64,000 nt of DNA. Source: Saccharopolyspora sp. SCSIO 74807. GTDB lineage: Bacteria > Actinomycetota > Actinomycetes > Mycobacteriales > Pseudonocardiaceae. The DNA lies in assembly GCF_037023755.1 (NCBI RefSeq), contig NZ_CP146100.1:3441501-3505500 (forward strand). The letters run 5' to 3'. The translations under genes and the position numbers were made by a program. Shown one piece after another: positions 47,015 to 56,400 of the stretch. How positions within the stretch are numbered: the first letter of the stretch is position 1; each line of letters opens with the position of its first letter. The notes under the pieces are model-generated. The model saw nothing but the letters and a program-made list of their open reading frames with translations. It ran no database searches and was not told the origin of the DNA.

Positions 47015-47731
47015 TCATCTGATCACCCCGGCCCGCATGGCCAGGGCGACCATCTGCGCTCGGTCTCCGGTGCCCAACTTGCGGCCGATCCGCGACAGGT
47101 GGCTCTTCACCGTGAGCGCGGAGAGGTTGAGCGCCTCGCCGATCTCCTTGTTGGATCGGCCATCGGCCACCAGTTGCAGCACCTCGACCTCACGCCCGGA
47201 AAGTTCCCGTGGCGTGTTGTCGGTTCCCGGGACCCGGGTGCCCGCTGCGAGCACCGGAGCCACGCTGGGGTCGGCATACACACCGCCGTCCAGAACGCGG
47301 CGCACCCCGTCGGTGACGACCATCGGCGAGGCCGACTTCAGCAGGTACGCCTGAGCGCCTGCCTGGAAGGCGGCCCGGACCGCATAGGGGTCGTCGGACG
47401 AAGCGAGCACCACGATCCGCGGCCAGCCCTGGGTACGGAGTTCCGTGACCAGGTCGATGCCGGTCCCGTCGGGGAGTCCGAGATCGAGTATCGCGAGGTC
47501 GCACGGACCGGTCGCCAGGGCGCGAGCCCTGGCCTCGGCCATCGAAGCGGCCTCGTGCACCGTGCCGGCGCCCATCTGCAGCAGCCGGGCGGCGATGGCC
47601 TCCCGGAGCAGCGGATGGTCATCCACCACGAGCACCGTGAACAGCTCTTCCCGCGGGTGCGGGACCATGTTGGCCGGCAACGCGCCGGCGGGCGTGGTTC
47701 GAGCGGCCTGACCTAAGCCGACGGCAGCCAC
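47015..47731 (-). CDS. NarL/LuxR-family response regulator (orphan)
   Basis: This 238-residue protein has a receiver domain (VLVVDDHPLLREAI; phospho-Asp in LAILDLGLPDGTG; Lys in AYLLKSASP) and a LuxR helix-turn-helix (LSGREVEVLQLVADGRSNKE to LTVKSHLSRIGRKLG). GTG at 47731 follows GGAGG with a somewhat long spacing. No sensor kinase is adjacent, so its partner must lie elsewhere. A region with direct TTGTCAC repeats upstream could be an autoregulatory site. Confidence 0.93.
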   Translation of the reverse strand: MAAVGLGQAARTTPAGALPANMVPHPREELFTVLVVDDHPLLREAIAARLLQMGAGTVHEAASMAEARARALATGPCDLAILDLGLPDGTGIDLVTELRTQGWPRIVVLASSDDPYAVRAAFQAGAQAYLLKSASPMVVTDGVRRVLDGGVYADPSVAPVLAAGTRVPGTDNTPRELSGREVEVLQLVADGRSNKEIGEALNLSALTVKSHLSRIGRKLGTGDRAQMVALAMRAGVIR

Positions 47732-47867
47732 GTCACTACCTCCCTGGAGTCGGTCGTGCCCCCCGACCGGCACCGGGACTCTCGACCAATCAGCCGCGCC
47801 ACTGATCGACCGAAAGTGGTGTCGTCGGGGGCAGCGTAACCGCCCAAGCGGGTCAGCGGGACGATCA

Positions 47868-47916
47868 ATCGGGTATGTATCCCGATCGAGTTGTCACAGC
47901 GGTCCGTTTTTGTCAC
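47868..47916. promoter_or_regulatory. Inverted and direct repeats upstream of the orphan regulator
   Basis: ATCGGG-N7-CCCGAT (47868-47886) is followed by two direct TTGTCAC copies (47891-47897, 47910-47916) spaced 19 bp apart. They sit in the 378-bp gap 47732-48109, which is otherwise noncoding. Confidence 0.45.
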
Positions 47917-48109
47917 TCGATCGGGTGGGTGCGGGGGATTTCCGTAACGCCGGAACGTGGTTGAACGACACACCTAGTTTGCACATCGCAAAAACGTTGC
48001 CGAAGCAACCAGCTGCGGGATTTTCGGGGTCCTCGTGAGGGGAATCCCGACGCTTCGCGCGCGGCGCCCGGCCGTGCGCGCGTGGCCGCTCGGCGCCGAC
48101 CGTTCCGGA

Positions 48110-48685
48110 TCAACGCGGCGCAGCGCCACCGGCTCGCTGGTTGAGCAGCGAGACGCCCTCGGGAGGCAGGCCCGCGGCACTCGCCAGCAACTCCTGGAAG
48201 GCGATGGCGTGCGCGCCGAGGTCCTCCCCGCCCGGCGTCCACGAACCGCGCAGCTCCAGATCGTGACTGCGCGGCGGGCCCGCGATGTCGCCGAACCGCG
48301 CCGAAGAGGTCAGCGTCACCGTGCCGCCCAGCCGGTCCGCCGCCGCGCCCGCCTCGTGCAGGGCGTCGGTCAACCAGGACCAGCCGACGCCGGGAAGCAG
48401 CGGATCGGCGGCCAGCTCCGGATCGAGCTCGGCCCGCAGGTACACCACCAGCCGCAGCACGCCGTTCCAGGAGTCCGGCTCGTCCGGGTCGTGCAGCAGC
48501 ACCAGCCGGGCGGTCGCGAGTTCGTCGGCGGGTCCGTTCGCCTCCGCCGCGACCGCGTAGGCCCACGGCGCGAGCCGCTTCGGGGGACGCACCTCGCTGA
48601 CCGCCACCCCCGTGCGCTCAGCGGGTGCGGCCAGTGCGGCAACTGCCTGCCGGAACGTCTCGGGCACCGCCGCCATCTCCGTCAC
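48110..48685 (-). CDS. DUF3000 protein
   Basis: This 191-residue protein has [17 protein letters not shown] near residue 35, [20 protein letters not shown] near residue 60, [15 protein letters not shown], and a C-terminal [16 protein letters not shown]. It matches DUF3000, found between RNase D and hemE genes in actinobacteria (Rv2680 by position). The function is unknown. GTG at 48685 has TACGGT 8 nt upstream and no Shine-Dalgarno. It is divergent from hemE. Confidence 0.87.
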   Translation of the reverse strand: MTEMAAVPETFRQAVAALAAPAERTGVAVSEVRPPKRLAPWAYAVAAEANGPADELATARLVLLHDPDEPDSWNGVLRLVVYLRAELDPELAADPLLPGVGWSWLTDALHEAGAAADRLGGTVTLTSSARFGDIAGPPRSHDLELRGSWTPGGEDLGAHAIAFQELLASAAGLPPEGVSLLNQRAGGAAPR

Positions 48686-48941
48686 GGGTCGGGACCGTAG
48701 TCGGCCCGCTCGGCGGGGTGTAGGAGCCACGCCGGGCACCCGCACGCCGAAGCTGATCTTGCCCGCGCGTCCGGGCGGAAGGGCGTCTGCGAAGATGTCC
48801 GGTACGGCGCACCGCACCCCGCGCGGCCGGCGGAGTTCGGCGAGCGGAAAGTCGAGCAAGCCCGCTGTCGAACCGGGGGAACCGCCCGGGCCGTCGCGAC
48901 GGTCGAGCGCCGCGACTCCATTCATCGAGTACGGACGCGCC

Positions 48942-50027
48942 ATGACTCAACCCGCACCGGTCTCGGCTCGCCGGGACCTCACCGACGCACCGCTGCTGGT
49001 CGCCGCGCGCGGCGGCACCCCCCGGCACACCCCGGTCTGGTTCATGCGCCAGGCAGGGCGGTCGCTGCCGGAATACCGGAAGGTGCGCGAAGGCACCCCG
49101 ATGTTGCAGGCGTGCCTGACCCCGGACCTGGTCAGCGAGATCACCGCGCAGCCGGTGCGCAGGCACGGCGTGGACGCGGCGATCCTGTTCAGCGACATCG
49201 TGCTGCCGCTGTACGCGGCCGGTGTCGGGCTGGACATCGTCGCGGGCACCGGCCCGGTGGTGGCCGAGCCGGTGCGCGATCCCGCATCGGTCGCGGCACT
49301 GCCCGAGCTGGATCCCGAGCAGGTCGCGCCGGTCGGCGAGGCCGTGCGGCGGCTGCTGGGCGAACTCGGGGACACGCCGCTGATCGGTTTCGCCGGTGCG
49401 CCGTTCACGTTGGCCTCGTACCTGGTCGAAGGCGGTCCGAGCCGCAACCACGAGCGCACCAAGGCGCTGATGCACTCCGACCCGCGCACCTGGCACGCGC
49501 TGCTGGAGAAGCTGGCCGAGACGACGCTGACCTTCCTGCGCGTGCAGCTGGCGGCCGGAGTGGACGCGGTGCAGCTGTTCGACTCCTGGGCGGGCGCGCT
49601 GTCGCTGCGGGACTACCGCGAGTTCGTGCTGCCGCACAGCCGCCGGATCTTCGAGGGCGTCGCGGAATCCGCCCCGGACGTCTCCAAGATCCACTTCGGG
49701 GTGGGCACCGGTGAGCTGCTCGGCGCGATGCGTTCGGCGGGTGCCGACGTGGTCGGCGTCGACTGGCGGGTGCCGTTGGACACCGCGGCGCAGCGGTTGC
49801 GCGAGGCCGCTCCCGGGACCGATCCGGTGGTGCAGGGCAATCTCGACCCGGCGGTGCTGTTCGCCGGGGACGAGGCCGTCGAGCGGGAAGTGCGCCGGAT
49901 TCTCGCGGACGGCCGCGCCGCGGGCGGGCACGTGTTCAACCTCGGGCACGGCGTGCTGCCCACCACGGACCCGGACGTGCTGACCCGGATCGTGCGGCAG
50001 GTGCACGCCGAGAGCGCCCGGTCGTGA
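48942..50027 (+). CDS. hemE: Uroporphyrinogen decarboxylase
   Basis: This 361-residue enzyme converts uroporphyrinogen III to coproporphyrinogen III. The N-terminal signature [17 protein letters not shown] (two Arg and catalytic region) and [10 protein letters not shown] (catalytic Asp) are present, with [17 protein letters not shown] and [13 protein letters not shown] at 48942 is supported by the family N-terminus. The stop overlaps hemG by 4 nt. It begins the hemE-hemG-hemQ operon. Confidence 0.97.
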   Translation: MTQPAPVSARRDLTDAPLLVAARGGTPRHTPVWFMRQAGRSLPEYRKVREGTPMLQACLTPDLVSEITAQPVRRHGVDAAILFSDIVLPLYAAGVGLDIVAGTGPVVAEPVRDPASVAALPELDPEQVAPVGEAVRRLLGELGDTPLIGFAGAPFTLASYLVEGGPSRNHERTKALMHSDPRTWHALLEKLAETTLTFLRVQLAAGVDAVQLFDSWAGALSLRDYREFVLPHSRRIFEGVAESAPDVSKIHFGVGTGELLGAMRSAGADVVGVDWRVPLDTAAQRLREAAPGTDPVVQGNLDPAVLFAGDEAVEREVRRILADGRAAGGHVFNLGHGVLPTTDPDVLTRIVRQVHAESARS

Positions 50028-51433
50028 CAGGACCGCGGATCGCGGTGGTAGGTGGCGGCGTCAGCGGCCTGGCCGCCGCGCACCGGCTGCGGACCGCGCT
50101 GCCCGATGCGGAGATCGTGCTGCTGGAGCAGACCGACCGGCTGGGCGGGAAGCTGCGCACCGCGAAGCTGGCAGGCCGCGAGTTCGATCTCGGCGCGGAG
50201 GCTTTCCTGGCCCGGCGCCCGGAAGTGCTGCGGTTGGCCGAGGAACTCGGAATCCCGGGCGAAGTCGTGCACCCCGGCGGTGCTTCCGCGCGGGTGCGCG
50301 CCGGCGGGCGCATCCATCCGCTGCCTGCGGGTGGCGTGATGGGGGTGCCGTCGGATCCGGAGGCGGTGCGCGAGGTGCTGTCCGAGGACGGAATGGCCGC
50401 GTTGCGCGGCGAGGCGCAGCTGCCTCCGCTGGACCTGCGCGGCGCGGACGTCTCGGTCGGCGCACTGCTGCGGGAACGCGTCGGCGGCGAGGTCGTGGAC
50501 CGGCTGGTGGAGCCGCTACTCGGCGGGGTCTACGCGGGCAGCGCGGACGGGCTCGGGCTGCGCGCGACGGTCCCGGCGCTGGCCGCCGCGCTGGACGCGG
50601 GCGCCGAATCGATCACCGCGGCCGCCGCGGCCGCGCTGCCGCCGCCGACCTCCGGACCGAAACCACCGGTGTTCGGCGCCTTCCGGGCCGGATACGGCGA
50701 ACTCGTGCAGCGCTTGGCGGAGTCCTCGCAGGCGCGCGTGCGGCTCGGACAACCGGTCCGGGCGCTGCGCCGCGGCGGTCCCGGATGGCTCCTGGAGATC
50801 GGCCCCGCGCCGGATCCCGAGGTGCTGGACGCGGACGCGGTGGTGCTCGCGGTGCCCGCCCCCGCCGCCCGGCGGTTGCTCGCCGAGGAGGTCCCGGCCG
50901 CGGCCGAACTGCTCTCCGAGGTCGAACTGGCGTCGATGGCGGTGCTCGGCCTGGCGTTGCCCGCGGACACCGAGCTGCCGGACGCGTCCGGCACGCTCAT
51001 CGCGCGCGGCGAGACGCACGCCGACGGCACGCCGTTCACCGCGAAGGCGTTCACCTTCTCCAGCCGCAAGTGGCCGCACCTGGCAGGCAGCCGCGGTGAG
51101 CTGCTGGTGCGCGGTTCCGTCGGCCGATCCGGGCAGGACGAGCTGCTGCGGCTCACCGACGCCGAGATGGTCCGCCGGGTCGTCGCCGATCTGCGCGAGA
51201 TCAGCGGGCTCGCGGTCGAACCCGTGGACTCCGCGGTCGTGCGCTGGGGCGGCGGTTTGCCGCAGTACGCGGTGGGCCACCTGGACACCGTCACCGAGCT
51301 GGAACGAGCGGTGGCCGGTGCGGGCGGTTTGGCGCTGGCCGGTGCTGTGCTGCATGGAGTGGGCGTGCCCGCGTGCGTGGCCACCGGTGAAGCGGCCGCG
51401 AGTGCCATAGCAGAACACCTCGTGGCCGCCTGA
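50024..51433 (+). CDS. hemG: Coproporphyrinogen III/protoporphyrinogen oxidase
   Basis: This 469-residue FAD enzyme has the dinucleotide fold [18 protein letters not shown] and [23 protein letters not shown], and the C-terminal FAD segment [16 protein letters not shown]. With hemQ downstream it most likely oxidises coproporphyrinogen III to coproporphyrin III (CgoX) in the Gram-positive route. GTG at 50024 overlaps the hemE stop. It is soluble; no membrane helix is seen. Confidence 0.95.
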   Translation: MTGPRIAVVGGGVSGLAAAHRLRTALPDAEIVLLEQTDRLGGKLRTAKLAGREFDLGAEAFLARRPEVLRLAEELGIPGEVVHPGGASARVRAGGRIHPLPAGGVMGVPSDPEAVREVLSEDGMAALRGEAQLPPLDLRGADVSVGALLRERVGGEVVDRLVEPLLGGVYAGSADGLGLRATVPALAAALDAGAESITAAAAAALPPPTSGPKPPVFGAFRAGYGELVQRLAESSQARVRLGQPVRALRRGGPGWLLEIGPAPDPEVLDADAVVLAVPAPAARRLLAEEVPAAAELLSEVELASMAVLGLALPADTELPDASGTLIARGETHADGTPFTAKAFTFSSRKWPHLAGSRGELLVRGSVGRSGQDELLRLTDAEMVRRVVADLREISGLAVEPVDSAVVRWGGGLPQYAVGHLDTVTELERAVAGAGGLALAGAVLHGVGVPACVATGEAAASAIAEHLVAA

Positions 51434-51459
51434 CTGCCCAGAAGTGGGACCATGGCCGC

Positions 51460-52155
51460 ATGGCGCGGCTGAACTACTCCGAACTCAACGAAACTCTCCG
51501 CTACACCATGTGGTCGGTTTTCCAGGTCGAGCCGGGCGCGTTGCCCGAGGACCGGGAGAAGGCCGCGGTGGCCACCCGCGAGTACCTCGACGGTCTCGCC
51601 GAATCCGGCGTCGTGGTGCGCGGCGTCTACGACCTCGCCGGGTTGCGCGCGGACGCCGACTTCATGATCTGGTGGCACGCCGAGCAGATCGAGCCCCTGC
51701 AGGCCGCCTACGCCGGTTTCCGCCGCGGCACCACGCTCGGCGAGGCTTCCGAGGCGGTGTGGAGCAACGCGGCGCTGCACCGGCCCGCGGAGTTCAACAA
51801 GAGCCACGTGCCGGACTTCCTGGTCAACAACGAACCGGGCGACTACCTCTGCGTCTACCCGTTCGTGCGCTCGTACGACTGGTACCTGCTGCCGGACGAC
51901 GAGCGCCGCACGATGCTCAAGGACCACGGCATGGCGGCCCGCGATTTCCCGGACGTGCGGGCGAACACGGTGTCCTCGTTCGGGCTCGGCGACTACGAGT
52001 GGATCCTCGCCTTCGAGGCCCCGGAGCTGCACCGGATCGTCGACCTGATGTGGAAGATGCGCTACACCGAGGCGCGGCGGCACGTGCGCGAGGAGACGCC
52101 GTTCTTCACCGGCAAGCGCGTGGACGTGGCGGACCTGCTCGAGCGGCTGCCCTGA
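51460..52155 (+). CDS. hemQ: Coproheme decarboxylase HemQ
   Basis: This 231-residue chlorite-dismutase-fold protein converts iron-coproporphyrin III to protoheme. It has [19 protein letters not shown] (the catalytic Tyr region) and [12 protein letters not shown] with the proximal His, plus [13 protein letters not shown]. Chlorite dismutase's distal Arg is not expected in HemQ. ATG at 51460 fits. It starts 26 nt after hemG. Confidence 0.96.
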   Translation: MARLNYSELNETLRYTMWSVFQVEPGALPEDREKAAVATREYLDGLAESGVVVRGVYDLAGLRADADFMIWWHAEQIEPLQAAYAGFRRGTTLGEASEAVWSNAALHRPAEFNKSHVPDFLVNNEPGDYLCVYPFVRSYDWYLLPDDERRTMLKDHGMAARDFPDVRANTVSSFGLGDYEWILAFEAPELHRIVDLMWKMRYTEARRHVREETPFFTGKRVDVADLLERLP

Positions 52156-52211
52156 CGCTCAGCGGTTTCCGGACCGGTGGACTGCCGACGAGCACGACGC
52201 GCCAACCGGCC

Positions 52212-52240
52212 GCGGCCGCGCGGCCATTTCGCGCGGCCGC
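52212..52240. terminator. Hairpin between hemQ and msrB (convergent)
   Basis: A 10-bp perfect G/C stem (52212-52221 with 52231-52240) has a 9-nt loop. Each arm contains a GCGGCCGC octamer. The surrounding 180 bp is otherwise noncoding. Confidence 0.75.
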
Positions 52241-52336
52241 ACCGGCGGTTCGGAGATCACCCCGCGCCTAGCTGAGGCTCACGCCGCCCGCTTGTTCCTG
52301 ACGAGCTGGTGCGCCCGCTGGGAGGGCCTTGGTCGG

Positions 52337-52759
52337 TCACTGCGCGGGCACCAGGCGCAGTGCGATGGAGTTCATGCAGTAGCGCTGGTCGGTGGGGGTG
52401 TCGTAGCCCTCGCCGGTGAAGACGTGGCCGAGGTGGCTCAAGCAGGTCGCGCACAGCACCTCGGTGCGGACCATGCCCATCGAGCGGTCCTCGCGCAGGA
52501 TCACCGCGTCGGTGTCCCGCGGGTCGTAGAACGACGGCCAGCCGCAGTGCGAGGCGAACTTCGTCTCGCTGCGGAACAGTTCCGCGCCGCACGCCCGGCA
52601 CTCGTAGACACCGGTGGTGTCGGTGTCGACGTACTCGCCGCTGAACGGCGCCTCGGTCGCCGCCTGGCGCAGCACGGCGTACTCGTTCGGACTGAGCTGT
52701 TGCTGCCATTCCTGCTCGGACTTGGAGACCTTCGGAGTGGCGCCCGCGACCGGATCCAT
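52337..52759 (-). CDS. msrB: Peptide-methionine (R)-S-oxide reductase
   Basis: This 140-residue repair enzyme reduces methionine-R-sulfoxide. The zinc CXXC pairs are in ECRACGAELF and LCATCLSHLGHVF; the catalytic Cys is in RYCMNSIAL at the C-terminus. FASHCGWPSFYDP forms the substrate pocket. ATG at 52759 is directly preceded by TAGCGT and GGAGGC, a leaderless arrangement with the purine stretch too close to act as Shine-Dalgarno. Counterpart by position: Rv2674. Confidence 0.96.
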   Translation of the reverse strand: MDPVAGATPKVSKSEQEWQQQLSPNEYAVLRQAATEAPFSGEYVDTDTTGVYECRACGAELFRSETKFASHCGWPSFYDPRDTDAVILREDRSMGMVRTEVLCATCLSHLGHVFTGEGYDTPTDQRYCMNSIALRLVPAQ

Positions 52760-52802
52760 GCCTCCACGCTAACCCTTCCGGTGATCGACTGCCCGTGCCC
52801 GG

Positions 52803-53123
52803 TCAACCGGCCAGCGCTTCGGCGACCAGCCGCAGCGCGGTCCACACCAGCATCAGCGCCGACGGGCCGACGACCAGCAGCACGATCAGGGCCACCACGA
52901 GTCGCCGGTGGCCCCCGGCGCGGTTCGCCCCGTCCGCGAAGTCGCCGACGCCGCGCAGCATCCCCTCGACGGTGGCGGGCGAGTTCGGGTGCTCGATCTT
53001 GTCCAGGTGTTCGGCGAACCGCCGCACCTCCGGATCCTGCGGGTCCAAGCCGACGAGGTCGTCGGCGAACCTTCCCTGCGGGCCGCGCGCCTCTGGATCG
53101 TCGGCCCCGTGTCCCGGCGGCAT
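52803..53123 (-). CDS. Small single-pass membrane protein, unknown
   Basis: This 106-residue protein has an acidic N-terminal half with DDPEARGPQGRFADDLVGLD and DPEVRRFAEHLDKIEHP, then one C-terminal transmembrane helix (LVVALIVLLVVGPSALMLVW). The soluble part is expected in the cytoplasm. No family was recognised. ATG at 53123 has TAACGT 6 nt upstream, again pointing to a leaderless mRNA. It lies upstream of msrB and is divergent from the polymerase gene. Confidence 0.75.
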   Translation of the reverse strand: MPPGHGADDPEARGPQGRFADDLVGLDPQDPEVRRFAEHLDKIEHPNSPATVEGMLRGVGDFADGANRAGGHRRLVVALIVLLVVGPSALMLVWTALRLVAEALAG

Positions 53124-53234
53124 CGGCCCACGTTAACGCTCCGGCGGCGCCGCTGTGCTCCGCTGAACACAGGCCGCTGGAGCTGCCGCGCGCGCAACGG
53201 CGCTCGGGCCGGGTCGGCGGCCTAGTCTGGCGGC

Positions 53235-54248
53235 GTGGCCGAATCCTCGTTGGAACTGGACGTCGCAGGCAGGACGGTCCGGGTTTCGCACCCGGACAAG
53301 GTGTACTTCCCGGCGCGCGGATTCACCAAGCGCCAGGTCGTCGAGTACTACCTCGCGGTGGCCGAACCGCTGCTGCGGGCCGTCGGCGACCGCCCGACGA
53401 CGCTCAAGCGCTTTCCCGGCGGCGTGACCGGCGAGCCCTTCTACGCCAAGCGCGTGCCGAAGGGCGCGCCGCCGTGGGTGCGCTCGGTGCAGGTGACCTT
53501 CCCGTCCGGGCGCACCGCCGAGACGGTTTGCCCGAGCGAGCCCGCGGTGCTCGCGTGGGCGGCGAACCTCGGCACGCTGGACTTCCACCCGTGGCCGGTG
53601 CGCTCGGCCGACGTCGATCATCCCGACGAGCTGCGGATCGACCTCGACCCGCAGCCGGGCACCGGGTACGCGGAGGCCGTCCGGGTCGCCGAGGTGCTGC
53701 GCGAAGTGCTCGGCGAAGCGGGCCTGGAAGGATTCCCGAAGACCTCCGGCGGCCGCGGCGTGCACGTCCTGGTGCGGATCCGGCCGCGCTGGGACTTCGT
53801 CGAAGTGCGGCACGCGGTGATCGCGCTGGCCCGCGAGGTGCAGCGGCGCATCCCGCAGCACGCCACGGTCGCCTGGTGGAAGGCGGACCGCGGTGAGCGG
53901 GTGTTCCTCGATTTCAACCAGGCCGCGCGGGACCGCACCATCGCCTCCGCGTGGTCGATCCGCGCGAACCCGCGGGCGACCGTGTCCACCCCGCTGACCT
54001 GGGACCGGCTCGCCGAGGTCGAACCGGACGAGTTCGACCTGGCCACGGTGCCGGACTGGCTGGCCGAGCACGGCGACCCGCACCGCGGGCTGGACGAACG
54101 CGCGCACGACATCACCGCGTTGCTGGAGTGGTACGAGCGCGACGAGCGCGACCGCGGTCTCGGCGAGCTGCCCTACCCGCCGGACTACCCGAAGATGCCC
54201 GGCGAGCCGACCAGGTCCCGAAAGAACAGCCCCGCGGTCGAACGGTGA
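53235..54248 (+). CDS. LigD-like polymerase/primase domain protein (NHEJ PolDom)
   Basis: This 337-residue archaeo-eukaryotic primase-type polymerase is found alone, without ligase or phosphoesterase domains. It has VSHPDKVYFP at the N-terminus, RIDLDPQPGTGY (the two catalytic Asp), FPKTSGGRGVHVLV, and VFLDFNQAARDRTIASAWS with the third Asp. It adds nucleotides at DNA ends during non-homologous repair or gap filling. GTG at 53235 lies 6 nt after TAGTCT. A matching standalone ligase is 4 kb downstream. Confidence 0.93.
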   Translation: MAESSLELDVAGRTVRVSHPDKVYFPARGFTKRQVVEYYLAVAEPLLRAVGDRPTTLKRFPGGVTGEPFYAKRVPKGAPPWVRSVQVTFPSGRTAETVCPSEPAVLAWAANLGTLDFHPWPVRSADVDHPDELRIDLDPQPGTGYAEAVRVAEVLREVLGEAGLEGFPKTSGGRGVHVLVRIRPRWDFVEVRHAVIALAREVQRRIPQHATVAWWKADRGERVFLDFNQAARDRTIASAWSIRANPRATVSTPLTWDRLAEVEPDEFDLATVPDWLAEHGDPHRGLDERAHDITALLEWYERDERDRGLGELPYPPDYPKMPGEPTRSRKNSPAVER

Positions 54249-54282
54249 CCCCGTTGGCGCAGCCGCCCGTGCGCACAGCGCT

Positions 54283-54311
54283 TTGGTCACCCATTGCTAT
54301 GTGTGCATGAT
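54283..54311 (+). promoter_or_regulatory. Candidate promoter of the Cys-rich peptide gene
   Basis: TTGGTC (54283-54288), a 17-nt spacer and CATGAT (54306-54311) give a plausible housekeeping promoter. A small inverted repeat ATCCC-N8-GGGAT (54310-54327) overlaps the expected start site and could bind a regulator. Confidence 0.4.
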
Positions 54312-54422
54312 CCCTGTTCAACGGGATGGACCAGACCGGGTCCCTCTGGCGGCGGTGTGCCGCGTGGCGGATGGCCGCGCACCATCGCTACTGCTGGTGT
54401 TCACCACGTGAGGAGGACCCCG

Positions 54423-54521
54423 ATGGTTCCCACCGAGAACGAGACCGCTCCGCAGGCCGGCGGTTGCAACTGCTGCGCCAGTTGCAGCGGACCCTCCTGC
54501 GGGTGTTGCTCGAACTGCTGA
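54423..54521 (+). CDS. Tiny Cys-rich peptide, metallothionein-like
   Basis: A 32-residue peptide is read from an ATG with an excellent AGGAGG 6 nt upstream. The last 18 residues contain eight Cys arranged as CNCCASC-SGPS-CGCCSNC, that is two copies of CXCCXXC. The first 14 residues (MVPTENETAPQAGG) carry no signal peptide. The spacing of Cys resembles metallothioneins such as mycobacterial MymT, but it is shorter. Binding of Cu, Zn or Cd is inferred. No modifying enzymes for a ribosomal peptide product are nearby. A perfect terminator follows, so it is probably its own transcript. Confidence 0.65.
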   Translation: MVPTENETAPQAGGCNCCASCSGPSCGCCSNC

Positions 54522-54546
54522 CGAACTCATTCGTCGCATTTCTGCA

Positions 54547-54587
54547 CGTGAGTCCCGGGGTGGCCGCCGACCTCCCCGGGACTCACG
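54547..54587. terminator. Hairpin terminator after the Cys-rich peptide
   Basis: A perfect 14-bp stem (54547-54560 with 54574-54587) has a 13-nt loop. It lies between converging genes. Confidence 0.87.
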
Positions 54588-54605
54588 CGCAGGTGCCCCG
54601 GCCGA

Positions 54606-56159
54606 TCACGCCGGGCAGGCCGTCCCGGCAGCGGGTACCTCGCCGCGCACGAAGAACCGCGTGACGGCCTCCGTGACGCAGTCCGAACGGCCGAACGCGC
54701 CGTGGCCTGCGCCCAGCCAGCGAATCGGGACGCCGGACGGGAGCTGTTCGGCGAGCTGCTCGGTGCCCTTCTCCGGCATCGACGGATCCTTCGCGGTCGC
54801 CACCACCGGCATCGGCGGCAACCCCGGCGCCGACGGCGCCGGCGGCTCCTGCTCCGGTGGCGGCCACTGGCTGCACCACGCGAGCCGCTGCGCGTACATG
54901 CCGCCGAACAGCGGATGCGTGCGGACCCATTCCCCTGCGAGATCCACGACCCGCTCCGGCGGAACCCGCAGCGCGGTGTCGTTGCAGCTGGTGATCAGGT
55001 CGCCGTCGAGCTGCGCCGGATCCTGACCGGTGTCCTCGACCAGCGGCCGGGCCAGCTCGCCGATGGCAGCTCCGTCACCGGAGTTCGCCGCGGCCAGCGC
55101 TTCCCGCAGCTGCGGCCACCGGTCGCTGTCGCCGAGCCCGCTCGCCAGCACCCGGACGATCTTGCCCGCCGTCACCGGCGCACCGGCGGCGGGCAGCGGT
55201 GCGGCCCGCGTGCGCTCCACCAGGTCCTCGACGGTGCGCCGCGGATCCGGCCCGAGCGGGCAAGGGCCGTTGGCCGCGCAGTCCTCGGCGAACGCGTCGA
55301 AGGTCCGCTCCGCGCTCTGCGCCTGCTCCTTGGCCTGGCCCATCGCGTCCATCAGCGGGTTCGGCCCGCCGTCGAGCACCATCCGGCCCACCGAGCCCGG
55401 GTAGCGCTGGGCGTAGGTCGTCAGCACCCGCGACGCTTCGCCCCTGCCCAGCGCGTGCAGCTTCGGCACGTCCAGTTCGCGGCGCAGCTCCTCAAGATCA
55501 CCCGCGGTGCGCCAGGTGTCGTACGCCTGCAACCGGTCGTCGAGGTCCAGCAGGCATTCCTGGCTCGAGTCGCGCACCGACACCAGCAACCGGTCCAGCG
55601 AGGCGCGGTCGGTCGCCCGCGGGTCGAAACCGGCGATGCTTTCCCGCTGTTGCGGCGGGATGCAGTCGGCCGGGTCGGAGCCCCCGGTGCCGCGGCGGTC
55701 CATGCCGATGATCCGGAACGTGTTCAGCATCTCCGGCGGCATCCGCAGCGCCATCCGGGCGGCGACGCTGGTGCCCGGCTCACCACCGGCGTCGCCTAGC
55801 ACGACCAGCGGGATGCCGCCGTTGCCGGTGCTGAGCAGCTCGGCGCGGGTGGTGCCCGCCGCGGGCGACTCCGGTGAGTCCAATGTGGTCAGCAACTGCG
55901 AGCAGGAGAACGCGGGGCCGTCGGTGGCCCCGATCTCGTCGCGGGTCTGCTGCGTGCAGTCCTTCCAGTTCAACGTGCCGCCCGCGGGTGCGCCGAGCTC
56001 GGGCACGGGAGCCGGGCCTGGCGGCGGGGGAGTGGGCGCGACCTGCTGCTCCGGCCCGCGGTAGGCCACCGCCGGGCGTTGCGAGGGGCCGGCCGAACAG
56101 CCGGTGGCCAGTGCGGCCAGCAGCAGCAGAGCACCGATCCGGTGGCTGGCGCGCGGCAC
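54606..56159 (-). CDS. Secreted TAP-like alpha/beta hydrolase lipoprotein lacking its serine nucleophile
   Basis: This 517-residue protein has a lipoprotein signal (GALLLLAALATGC) and a Pro-rich linker. An alpha/beta hydrolase domain follows with the TAP C-terminal part (GAGHGAFGRSDCVTEAV, holding the His). The usual nucleophile elbow GTSYG is replaced by LGRGEASRV, so the catalytic Ser position is Gly. Other landmarks, IIGMDRRGTGGSDPADC and GRMVLDGGPNPL, are normal. Loss of peptidase activity is expected but unproven. GTG at 56159 follows GGGAG. Rv2672 of M. tuberculosis has a similar position. Confidence 0.85.
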   Translation of the reverse strand: MPRASHRIGALLLLAALATGCSAGPSQRPAVAYRGPEQQVAPTPPPPGPAPVPELGAPAGGTLNWKDCTQQTRDEIGATDGPAFSCSQLLTTLDSPESPAAGTTRAELLSTGNGGIPLVVLGDAGGEPGTSVAARMALRMPPEMLNTFRIIGMDRRGTGGSDPADCIPPQQRESIAGFDPRATDRASLDRLLVSVRDSSQECLLDLDDRLQAYDTWRTAGDLEELRRELDVPKLHALGRGEASRVLTTYAQRYPGSVGRMVLDGGPNPLMDAMGQAKEQAQSAERTFDAFAEDCAANGPCPLGPDPRRTVEDLVERTRAAPLPAAGAPVTAGKIVRVLASGLGDSDRWPQLREALAAANSGDGAAIGELARPLVEDTGQDPAQLDGDLITSCNDTALRVPPERVVDLAGEWVRTHPLFGGMYAQRLAWCSQWPPPEQEPPAPSAPGLPPMPVVATAKDPSMPEKGTEQLAEQLPSGVPIRWLGAGHGAFGRSDCVTEAVTRFFVRGEVPAAGTACPA

Positions 56160-56400
56160 GGCTGCTCCCTCGACGCAGGTTTGGCTGCGGCTGAGCATCG
56201 CATGATCGGCGTGAGCCCCCGGTTAGGGGGAGCGGGCCGGGCGTGGTGAACGTCGCCGTGCTTGCGCTTGGGCGGCCGCTGCGCACCGGCTACGGTTGCT
56301 CGCCGGACTTCCGGCGGCACCACCGGCGCGAGGCCGGGGCCAGCGCAATCGCGGGAAGCACCGACCCGATCGCAGGGACCATCGGAAACGGAGGCGCGAG

